NCBI GenBank assembly: GCA_002427615.1
Contig: DIFH01000014.1
Span: 1 to 5,322 of the forward strand
From: Paludibacter sp. UBA5753
Lineage (GTDB): Bacteria; Bacteroidota; Bacteroidia; Bacteroidales; Paludibacteraceae
Length of the DNA stretch: 5,322 nt
Reading direction: 5' to 3'
Shown here: positions 1 to 5,304 of the stretch, in pieces
Layout of the letters: the number at the start of each line of letters is the position of its first letter
Numbering within the stretch: the stretch's first letter is position 1
The notes under the pieces: model-generated
What the model was told of the DNA's origin: nothing
Seen by the model: the letters and a program-made list of their open reading frames with translations, nothing else
Database searches by the model: none
Position numbers and translations under genes: made by a program

Positions 1-887
1 CCATAGTTCTGGCAATGATTTTTTGGGCGGTTTCGTTTATATGGACGCGCGTTGCCATTGAATCGTTTCAGCCGGTTACACTTATTTCTCTTCGGTTACT
101 CATTGCTTCGGTTTTACTTTATGTGGTGTCGAAATCGACGGGGAAATTTCAGAAATTAAGAAAAGAAGATGTAAAATGGTTTCTACTCCTGGCTTTTTTC
201 GAACCTTTCATGTATTATCTTGGCGAAACTTATGGCTTAACAATGGTAGCATCAACTTTGGCGTCGGTGATTGTTTCCACTATTCCGTTATTTGCGCCTA
301 TACTGGCCTATATTTTATTGAAAGAAAAGTTGGGTTGGACCAATATTTTGGGAATTTTTGTATCTTTAGGCGGCGTTTTTCTGGTGATTTATGAGCCGGC
401 CGGTGGATTCACAGCCAATCCGTGGGGTGTTGCCCTTTTGTTTCTGGCAGTATTGTCAGCGATATGTTATACCGCTACTTTGCGCAAAATACCGACCCAT
501 TATTCTACGCTCAACGTTATTCTTTATCAAAGTGTGATAGGCTTGGGATTCTTTGCGCCAACTTTTTTCATCACCGATTTCTCTACTATCGGCACATTAC
601 AGGTTACCCGAGAGTCGCTTGGAGCATTGCTCATGCTTGCGGTTTTTGCATCGGTTATTGCCTTTGTGCTTTTCGCAGACGTCGTGCGGAAAATAGGTGT
701 TGCCCGCACCAATGTATTTGTCAATCTGATACCTGTATTTACCGCATTATTTGCTTGGATGTTTATGGATGAGGAGATTACCTGGTTGAAAGGGATTGGG
801 ATTGGGGTTGTTGTACTCGGCTTATTTGTAAGTCAGTTTGGCAAAATGAAATTCAGCCTGAAACGAATCAGAGGAACGGAATATTGA
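1..887 (+). CDS. DMT superfamily (EamA) permease, 5' partial
   Basis: This is an inner-membrane transporter of the drug/metabolite transporter superfamily; its substrate cannot be told from sequence. The protein is almost wholly hydrophobic and shows the two-fold EamA repeat. Counting from the methionine codon at 15, the first half is about residues 1-127, with the family-like stretch TIPLFAPILAYILLKEKLGW at 89-108. The second half is about 136-276, with the matching NLIPVFTALFAW at 237-248 followed by acidic residues D252-E254. A short basic tail (KFSLKRIR) closes it. The gene is cut at its 5' end: codons from position 3 (Ile-Val-Leu-Ala) are open to the window edge, and the methionine at 15 falls inside the first membrane helix, just before the family-typical WAVSFIWTRVAIESF. 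Only some ten residues are probably missing. No clear terminator follows. Family assignment is firm; function beyond that is unknown. Confidence 0.9.
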   Translation, partial: IVLAMIFWAVSFIWTRVAIESFQPVTLISLRLLIASVLLYVVSKSTGKFQKLRKEDVKWFLLLAFFEPFMYYLGETYGLTMVASTLASVIVSTIPLFAPILAYILLKEKLGWTNILGIFVSLGGVFLVIYEPAGGFTANPWGVALLFLAVLSAICYTATLRKIPTHYSTLNVILYQSVIGLGFFAPTFFITDFSTIGTLQVTRESLGALLMLAVFASVIAFVLFADVVRKIGVARTNVFVNLIPVFTALFAWMFMDEEITWLKGIGIGVVVLGLFVSQFGKMKFSLKRIRGTEY

Positions 888-1076
888 TGCAATGATGTTG
901 TGATGAGTTATTCGTGATGCCGTCAGGCCTACAATTGCTGAATTATATTAGTAACAGCTTCACTATGATTCTTGAAGAAACAAACGTCAAAACAGGGTTA
1001 ACACAGCATTAGTTATGGAACGAGTCCCTTTTTTCGGAACAAATTCCATACAACATAAAAAAATAATTATTTTCTT

Positions 1077-1802
1077 ATGAAATCGAAACGAAATGCTTTC
1101 TTCATCATTTACCAATGGGTCATCGCTTTCCCTATTTTATTGGTGTTGACCATTTTTACGGCTTTGGTTACAATCATTCTTTCACCGTTACTACCTAACA
1201 GTCAATTGTCCTATTATCCTGCACGATGGTGGGGCAGGGCGTTTTGCAGTTTACTTTTCGTAAAAGTGAAAATAACCGGACTCGAAAAACTCAATCCACG
1301 GCAATCTTATGTTATTGTCTGTAATCATCAAAGCATATACGATATTTTTGTCGTGTACGGTTGGTTACCCATGATTTTTAAATGGATGATGAAAGAAGAA
1401 GTACGGCGGATTCCTTTTGTAGGTATGGCCTGCGAAGCCGCCGGGCATATATTTATCAACCGTTCCAATCCAGTTGCTGCCAAACACAGTCTCGAAAAAG
1501 CCGAATCTCAACTTAAAAACGGTGTTTCAGTGGTTATTTTCCCCGAGGGAACGCGCACTCACGATGGGAAAATGGGTAAGTTCAAACGCGGAGCCTTTCG
1601 TATTGCTACCGATTTATCGCTGCCGATAGCGCCGGTTACTTTGTGTGGCGGTTACGAACGGATGCCGCGTAATAGTTTTAACGTTATGCCGGGAATAATT
1701 GAAATGAAAATTCATCAGCCTATAGATGTGAATCCATTCTTATCTGATAACTTCCAGAAATTGATGCAAAAAACCTGGGAGGTGATAAATTCTGCATTAT
1801 AA
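1077..1802 (+). CDS. plsC: 1-acyl-sn-glycerol-3-phosphate acyltransferase (PlsC family)
   Basis: This enzyme transfers an acyl chain to lysophosphatidic acid to make phosphatidic acid, the second acylation of phospholipid synthesis at the inner membrane. All the acyltransferase blocks are visible in the 241 residues: NHQSIYD at 83-89 (catalytic H84 and D89), GHIFINR at 123-129, FPEGTRT at 155-161 (substrate phosphate binding), and LPIAPVTL at 182-189. A long hydrophobic stretch at about 8-40 is the membrane anchor, and the length is normal for the family. The ATG at 1077 leaves a short basic N-terminus before the anchor, and the leader is A/T-rich with no clear ribosome-binding site, which is common in Bacteroidota. 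It stands alone: 189 bases separate it from the permease, with no good phylum-type promoter seen there, only a 4-bp hairpin at 1036-1047. A paralogue acting on another lysolipid cannot be excluded. Confidence 0.93.
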   Translation: MKSKRNAFFIIYQWVIAFPILLVLTIFTALVTIILSPLLPNSQLSYYPARWWGRAFCSLLFVKVKITGLEKLNPRQSYVIVCNHQSIYDIFVVYGWLPMIFKWMMKEEVRRIPFVGMACEAAGHIFINRSNPVAAKHSLEKAESQLKNGVSVVIFPEGTRTHDGKMGKFKRGAFRIATDLSLPIAPVTLCGGYERMPRNSFNVMPGIIEMKIHQPIDVNPFLSDNFQKLMQKTWEVINSAL

Positions 1803-1813
1803 TATTTTCCCCA

Positions 1814-1851
1814 TCTTCACAAGGAAGAGACAAGCGATTTTCATATCGCTT
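1814..1851 (+). terminator. Two small hairpins after plsC, possible terminator
   Basis: Two hairpins lie back to back just downstream of the plsC stop. The first has arms TCTTC (1814-1818) and GAAGA (1824-1828). The second has arms AAGCGAT (1832-1838) and ATCGCTT (1845-1851) with a six-base loop. Neither is followed by a real T tract, so termination here is a position-based guess. They may simply be the start of the repeat-rich region that follows. Confidence 0.35.
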
Positions 1852-1873
1852 TACCATCCTCAAATAATAATAG

Positions 1874-2094
1874 CAACATGGAAATCGCTGCTCTTTCAAA
1901 ATCGATGAAATCTGGCTCAACATCACCGAAATCATGCTCGAATTAGTCGATTTTGTCCCAGACACACCATCCGTCAGGCTGTACTTTGCCGATATTCTAC
2001 TCAACATCGTTGAAATCGTGCCTACTATCGACGATTACCTGCTCAACATCGTTGAAATCGTGCCTACTATCGACGATTACCTGCTCAACATCGT
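1874..2094 (+). repeat. 42-bp tandem repeat with a 21-bp underlying period
   Basis: Two perfect 42-bp copies lie at 2000-2041 and 2042-2083, followed by the first 11 bases of a third (2084-2094). A degenerate copy at 1916-1957, exactly two periods upstream, matches 26 of 42 positions; the stretch between (1958-1999) matches only weakly. Each 42-mer splits into two diverged 21-bp halves: ATCGTTGAAATCGTG is followed by ACTATCGACGATTACCTG. Further weak units reach back to about 1874. Each perfect copy can fold into an 8-bp stem (ATCGTTGA with TCGACGAT, one G-U pair, 14-base loop). Because 42 and 21 are multiples of three, one frame stays open from 1874 to 2305 and reads as 7-residue units such as LNIVEIV and PTIDDYL. 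I do not call it a gene: it has no promoter or initiation context, and the same stretch is open on the other strand too. Confidence 0.85.
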
Positions 2095-2175
2095 CTCGAA
2101 CTTGTACCCTGCAAGCCTTATCCGTAACGTAACTGCTGCTTCTACTCTGTTTCCGACTCCTGAGGAAAAGGTTAG

Positions 2176-2277
2176 CGGGATGCCGAACCAACGGTCACGA
2201 CCGAAGGGAGTAATTCCGATGCTGGTAACTTCGGGATGCTGGAACCAACGGTCACGACCGAAGGGAGTAATTCCGAT
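2176..2277 (+). repeat. Duplicated 36-bp segment, 57 bases apart
   Basis: The 36 bases at 2185-2220 recur without change at 2242-2277. Each copy is preceded by CGGGATGC (2176-2183 and 2232-2239), with a one-base length difference between the copies. Inside each copy is the palindrome CGGTCACGACCG (2192-2203 and 2249-2260). Another possible pairing joins CCGAAG at 2201-2206 to CTTCGG at 2229-2234. The CGGGATG core is the reverse complement of the CATCCCG core of the array at 2320-2460, so these copies look like members of the same family in the opposite orientation. Nothing suggests coding, although the 57-base spacing keeps the reading frame. Confidence 0.85.
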
Positions 2278-2312
2278 TCCGGCAATTGAAATTAAATTCC
2301 GATAACCAATAT

Positions 2313-2334
2313 TGACGGAGTCGGAACTCCGTCA
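2313..2334. repeat. Perfect 9-bp inverted repeat at the left edge of the array
   Basis: Arms TGACGGAGT (2313-2321) and ACTCCGTCA (2326-2334) pair perfectly around a CGGA loop. The right arm is part of the first array unit; the left arm is the same core reversed. The hairpin thus sits where repeat orientation switches. No T tract follows, so it is not a typical terminator. Confidence 0.8.
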
Positions 2335-2460
2335 TCCCGAATAAAACTCCGTCATCCCAAATAAAACTCCGTCATCCCGAATGAAACATCGGCATTCCGA
2401 ATGAAACTTCGGCTTCCCGAATGGGAACTCCGGCTTCCCGAGTCGGAACTCCGGCTTCCA
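2320..2460 (+). repeat. Array of seven degenerate 20-21-bp direct repeats
   Basis: Seven head-to-tail units are visible at 2320-2340, 2341-2360, 2361-2380, 2381-2400, 2401-2420, 2421-2441 and 2442-2460, with lengths of 21, 20, 20, 20, 20, 21 and 19. The leading consensus is AACTCCGTCATCCCGA preceded by AT(A/G)A or GTCGG. The first three units carry CCGTCATCCC, the middle one CGGCATTCC and the last three CGGCTTCCC, so the array changes gradually from left to right. Units do not keep a reading frame, and no spacers separate them, so it is neither a gene nor a CRISPR. The array stops 57 bases before the promoter of the DUF2089-like gene. It may be a binding-site array or neutral minisatellite DNA. 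Confidence 0.85.
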
Positions 2461-2517
2461 AAAAATAACTTACAAATAGATATTATCAAACAAAAGCTGA
2501 ATATTATTCATCTTTAT

Positions 2518-2548
2518 TTTGTTATTTATAAAACACATTTTATATTTG
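2518..2548 (+). promoter_or_regulatory. Bacteroidota-type sigma-70 promoter of the 2568 gene
   Basis: The -33 element TTTG at 2518-2521 and the -7 element TATATTTG at 2541-2548 (consensus TAnnTTTG) are 19 bases apart, the spacing expected for the phylum's primary sigma factor. Transcription would start around 2553-2556, leaving a leader of only about 12-15 bases before the ATG at 2568. This also supports that ATG as the true start. The surrounding DNA is strongly A/T-rich, unlike the repeat array just upstream. Confidence 0.82.
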
Positions 2549-2567
2549 CACAAAAATATTTGAGCTT

Positions 2568-2831
2568 ATGTTACCGGTTTATTGTCCGAGTTGCCAAGCA
2601 CAACTCAAAGTGAAATGTTTGAAATGCGAGAACTGCCAGACCGAAGTGAACGGCTCTTACGATTTACCCGTTTTGGCGCTGCTATCCGATACCGATCAGC
2701 AGTTTATCCTAAGTTTTGTAAAAAACAGCGGAAGCCTGAAAGAAATGGCTTCGGAGCTGAAATTCAGCTATCCTACTGTACGTAATATGTTGAACGAAAT
2801 TATTCGGAAAATTGAATCTTATGAAAAGTAA
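2568..2831 (+). CDS. DUF2089-like zinc-ribbon/HTH protein
   Basis: This small cytosolic protein of 87 residues resembles the DUF2089 family, whose members pair an N-terminal zinc ribbon with a helix-turn-helix; a DNA-binding regulatory role is inferred, not proven. The ribbon is C6-x2-C9 and C20-x2-C23, with an additional cysteine at 17. A hinge (SYDLPVLALLSDTDQQF, 30-46) leads to the C-terminal half, where SLKEMASELKFSYPTVRNML (56-75) fits a helix-turn-helix with recognition helix around SYPTVRNMLNEI. Length is close to what I recall for the family. The ATG at 2568 lies just behind a strong promoter, and the ribbon follows at once, so the start is secure. Its end overlaps the next gene by 11 bases, which suggests translational coupling. 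A regulator acting on its own operon, or one whose activity is tied to the adjacent membrane protein, is plausible. Confidence 0.85.
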   Translation: MLPVYCPSCQAQLKVKCLKCENCQTEVNGSYDLPVLALLSDTDQQFILSFVKNSGSLKEMASELKFSYPTVRNMLNEIIRKIESYEK

Positions 2832-3402
2832 AGAATTTTTTGGACTGATGATCAATCCGTTCATACGTATTGACGGCTGGCAGGCTTTCGAGCTTGGAAT
2901 CACTTTCGTTATTTTAACGACCCTATTCGGCGCTTTGGGAAATGTATATTTCGATGGCATACTCGATATGCACTTTGTTGAAAAAGCGATTTTTACAAAA
3001 TCGTTTATCATACAGGCAATCAATATATTCAGTTTGGTTTCGATTATGTGGATGGCAGGATTCTTTGTTTCTAAGAATTTTCGTTTTATCGATATACTGG
3101 GAACCATGACTTTGGCAAAAGCTCCGTTTTTGCTGTTGGCTTTGGCTGCACTTCTCACCGAAACTCCCGATTTGAGTCAAATTAGGCAAAATCCTTTTAG
3201 CATCTTTAATTCAACATCACTTATTTTGCTCATGCTTTTGTCGTTGCCGGTACTGGTTTGGTCGATCACTTTGATGTTTAATGCACTGAAAGTATCGTGC
3301 GATGCCAGAGGAAGCAAACTGACTATAACGTTTATTATTGCTCTTTTTATCGCCGAAGTAGTTTCTAAAATTTTAAATTCTATCATTATAACCCACAATT
3401 AG
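2821..3402 (+). CDS. Yip1-like five-helix membrane protein
   Basis: This is a 193-residue integral inner-membrane protein of unknown function. Five hydrophobic segments are visible at about 23-42, 62-84, 92-112, 132-155 and 166-188. The N-terminal NPF-containing segment (INPFIRIDGWQAF, 11-23) and the LGTMTLAKAPFLLLAL stretch (93-108) resemble bacterial Yip1-family proteins. I base this on pattern and topology, so it is tentative. The ATG at 2821 is preferred over a TTG nine bases upstream because it gives a normal start and a typical short overlap: its first 11 bases overlap the end of the DUF2089-like gene in another frame. Being co-translated with a cytosolic zinc-ribbon/HTH protein hints that the two may work together, for example as a membrane partner controlling a regulator. 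No catalytic motif is seen. Confidence 0.75.
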   Translation: MKSKEFFGLMINPFIRIDGWQAFELGITFVILTTLFGALGNVYFDGILDMHFVEKAIFTKSFIIQAINIFSLVSIMWMAGFFVSKNFRFIDILGTMTLAKAPFLLLALAALLTETPDLSQIRQNPFSIFNSTSLILLMLLSLPVLVWSITLMFNALKVSCDARGSKLTITFIIALFIAEVVSKILNSIIITHN

Positions 3403-3448
3403 AAAATAGTCCATTTGGAAAAAACGATTCTCTTATAGATTCAGTCTC

Positions 3449-3551
3449 ATCTCGCCAAAGGCAAGATCAATTGCGGAGATTTTAGGAGTACAGGTATAAA
3501 AAACATCTTTTAAAATTAACCCTTTAGCTTTTACATGGAAACCTGAGGGTT
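3449..3551 (+). other. Weak hairpins in the leader of the hydrolase gene
   Basis: The 172 bases between the membrane-protein gene and the hydrolase hold two possible structures. ATCTC (3449-3453) can pair with GAGAT (3476-3480), enclosing the small hairpin CTCGCCAAAGGCAAG at 3451-3465 as an alternative fold. AACCCT (3518-3523) can pair with AGGGTT (3546-3551) across a 22-base loop, followed by a T/A-rich run up to the ATG. These could be a weak terminator or attenuator between the genes. No good TAnnTTTG promoter was found here, so the hydrolase may depend on read-through. Confidence 0.25.
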
Positions 3552-3574
3552 TAAATATTTAATTATTTTTCATC

Positions 3575-4972
3575 ATGAAAAAATTAATTCTCTTATTTTC
3601 AATCTTTTTTGCTGTGATTCCGGCTTCGGCTCAGGAAATTACAGGCGACTGGAACGGTGTTTTATCTGTTCAGGGAATGAAATTGCGTCTGGTTTTCCAC
3701 CTTACGAAAACCGATACCGGTTACACCGCCACCATGGATAGCCCCGATCAGGGCGCAAAAGGAATACCCATGACGGCAGCTAAATTTGAAAACAATGTGT
3801 TAACCCTGGAACATTCGGCTGCACAGATTGTTTACACCGGAACTTTGGATAAATCGGGAGTTGTTACAGGTAATTATGTTCAAGCAGGCCAGACTTTCCC
3901 TTTGATTTTAAGCCATCATGAAATTGTTGTTGAAAAACCCAAACGTCCGCAGGAACCCGTGAAACCATTTCCGTATAACTCGGAAGATATTACGTTTGAA
4001 AACGCCAAAGACAACATTACCTTAGCCGGAACTTTCACTTACCCGCAGGGGAAAGGCGCCTTTCCGGCGGTGGCGCTGATTACCGGAAGCGGAGCGCAAA
4101 ACCGAGATGAAGAATTGATGGGACACAAACCTTTTCTGGTCCTTTCGGATTACCTGACACGAAACGGCATAGCGGTGCTGCGTTTCGACGACCGTGGAAG
4201 CTATGCCTCGAAAGGGAATTTTGCCACAGCCACCACTTTCGATTTTGCAACGGATGCAGAGGCTGCCGTACAATATCTGAAAACGCGCAAGGAAGTGAAC
4301 AAAAAGAAAATCGGATTGATCGGGCACAGCGAAGGCGGTATAATTGCGCCTATGGTTGCCGCCAATTGCAAAGATGTGAGTTATATCGTCCTGATGGCAG
4401 GACCCGGAATCCCGGGCAGTGAGATTTTAATGCTTCAACAGAAACTTATCGGGCAGGCAAACGGCATAAAAGAGGAAGACCTGAAAATAACGGCGGAATT
4501 GAATAGCCATATATTTAAAATGATCGACGAGATTTCAGATACCGACACTTTAAAAGTAAAAATTACCAATTATTTAATTGAAAAATCGAAAGAGTTTCCT
4601 GACCTGAAAATCCCCGAAGGGAAAAAGATAAACGATATGATTGATTTACAGCTACAACAATTGCTTACTCCGTGGATGCTGAATTTTATTCGCTACAATC
4701 CCGCACCTATGCTCGAAAAAGTGAAATGTCCCGTGTTAGCCATCAACGGAAGCAAGGATTTACAGGTTCCGTCGGAAGTAAATTTGAAAGCCATCGAAAA
4801 TGCGCTGAATAAAGGGAGAAACAAAAACTTCACAATTAAAGAAATGTCGAATTTGAATCACTTGTTTCAGGAATGCAAAACCGGTTCGCCCAACGAATAT
4901 GCAGGAATTGAGCAAACCATTTCGCCATCAGCCTTAGATGCCATTCTAACGTGGATTAAAGGACTGTTGTAA
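3575..4972 (+). CDS. Secreted alpha/beta hydrolase with N-terminal beta-rich domain
   Basis: This is an exported serine hydrolase of 465 residues, likely an esterase or a peptidase-like enzyme of the S9/S33 type; the substrate is unknown. Residues 1-19 form a signal peptide (MKKLILLFSIFFAVIPASA, cleavage before Q20); no lipobox cysteine is present, so a soluble periplasmic or secreted enzyme is expected. Residues 21-113 form a compact beta-rich domain starting GDWNGVL, with alternating strands and GxxTGNY-type turns, like that found ahead of many Bacteroidota hydrolases. A proline-rich linker (about 121-133) leads to the catalytic fold. There, RFDDRG is at 203-208, the nucleophile is S252 in GHSEGG, and the likely acid and base are D395 (NGSKD) and H429 (NLNHLF). 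A helical lid seems to fill 285-365. The set of catalytic residues looks complete. A strong hairpin follows the stop. Confidence 0.9.
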   Translation: MKKLILLFSIFFAVIPASAQEITGDWNGVLSVQGMKLRLVFHLTKTDTGYTATMDSPDQGAKGIPMTAAKFENNVLTLEHSAAQIVYTGTLDKSGVVTGNYVQAGQTFPLILSHHEIVVEKPKRPQEPVKPFPYNSEDITFENAKDNITLAGTFTYPQGKGAFPAVALITGSGAQNRDEELMGHKPFLVLSDYLTRNGIAVLRFDDRGSYASKGNFATATTFDFATDAEAAVQYLKTRKEVNKKKIGLIGHSEGGIIAPMVAANCKDVSYIVLMAGPGIPGSEILMLQQKLIGQANGIKEEDLKITAELNSHIFKMIDEISDTDTLKVKITNYLIEKSKEFPDLKIPEGKKINDMIDLQLQQLLTPWMLNFIRYNPAPMLEKVKCPVLAINGSKDLQVPSEVNLKAIENALNKGRNKNFTIKEMSNLNHLFQECKTGSPNEYAGIEQTISPSALDAILTWIKGLL

Positions 4973-4995
4973 TAACTGCCCCCTCGCTCTTTTTA

Positions 4996-5028
4996 ATCCG
5001 TCCGACTGCTTGAAGCGGTCGGACGGAT
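4996..5028 (+). terminator. Strong hairpin after the hydrolase gene
   Basis: Arms ATCCGTCCGAC (4996-5006) and GTCGGACGGAT (5018-5028) pair perfectly. Three further inner pairs (TGC with GCG, one G-U) give a 14-bp stem with a TTGAA loop. It starts 23 bases after the stop codon, as expected of an intrinsic terminator. The tail is GAATATATTTCG rather than a pure T run, so termination may be weak, and the T run before the stem (4990-4994) lies on the wrong side for the + strand. Confidence 0.65.
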
Positions 5029-5100
5029 GAATATATTTCGTTATAGGCGTTTAGACCGCTGTATAATTTATATTTTTTTTGGCTGTAAGCCAATCATATT

Positions 5101-5127
5101 CTAGCCCAAGGCAACGCCTTGGGTTGG
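5101..5127 (+). repeat. Left arm of an inverted palindrome pair
   Basis: CCCAAGGC (5105-5112) and GCCTTGGG (5116-5123) pair around AAC, and the stem extends outward through A-T, C-G and two G-U pairs to 12 bp. Bases 5101-5124 recur in reverse complement at 5280-5304, differing by one inserted base. Confidence 0.85.
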
Positions 5128-5199
5128 TAATTAGGTAAAATTCCTCGCCTTGAAAAGGCAGAATAATTCATCAAAAAAATTTTTAAATAAATTCATTAT

Positions 5200-5221
5200 C
5201 AATTATATAACAATATAATTG
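5200..5221. repeat. Central A/T palindrome of the cluster
   Basis: CAATTATAT (5200-5208) and ATATAATTG (5213-5221) are perfect 9-bp arms around AACA. It lies near the mirror centre of the palindrome cluster, within an extremely A/T-rich stretch (about 5160-5240). In so A/T-rich a stretch a chance palindrome is possible. Confidence 0.6.
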
Positions 5222-5279
5222 TGGTTTTATAAATTAATATTGCCCTTACAGGGCGAATGTCGTTTTTTCATTTTCCTAT

Positions 5280-5304
5280 ACCCAAGGCGTTGCCATTGGG
5301 CTAG
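5280..5304 (-). repeat. Right arm of the inverted palindrome pair
   Basis: Read on the - strand this is the same element as 5101-5124, with one added base that leaves a bulged A at 5295 in the stem. The flanks also agree in kind: on both sides an A/T-rich link of about ten bases joins it to an outer hairpin. Confidence 0.8.

Noticed and set aside
15..17. ATG at 15 as the true start of the permease
   Set aside because: The frame is open to the window edge and this methionine lies inside the first membrane helix of the family, so the gene begins before the window.
1036..1047. Hairpin GGAA-CAAA-TTCC upstream of plsC
   Set aside because: A 4-bp stem in A/T-rich DNA is expected by chance and has no T tract.
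1720..2007. A 95-residue minus-strand frame
   Set aside because: It overlaps the end of plsC and runs into repeat DNA; no domain or conserved pattern is seen.
1997..2191. A 64-residue minus-strand frame
   Set aside because: It is the antisense reading of the 42-bp repeats, with the same lack of initiation context and no recognisable domain.
1934..2305. A 123-residue protein gene on the + strand
   Set aside because: It consists almost entirely of two kinds of DNA repeat, lacks a promoter or start context and has no recognisable domain. Its openness follows from repeat lengths being multiples of three.
2320..2460. CRISPR array
   Set aside because: Units are contiguous 20-21-mers with no unique spacers, and no cas genes are present.
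2401..2613. A 70-residue + strand frame (LRLPE repeats)
   Set aside because: It starts in the repeat array, reads across the promoter at 2518-2548 and overlaps the well-supported DUF2089-like gene in another frame.
2812..2814. TTG as the start of the Yip1-like protein
   Set aside because: The ATG nine bases downstream at 2821 is the stronger codon and gives a normal short overlap with the preceding stop.
3414..3441. Promoter for the hydrolase (TTTG at 3414, TATAGATT at 3434)
   Set aside because: The downstream element does not match TAnnTTTG and the spacing is too short.
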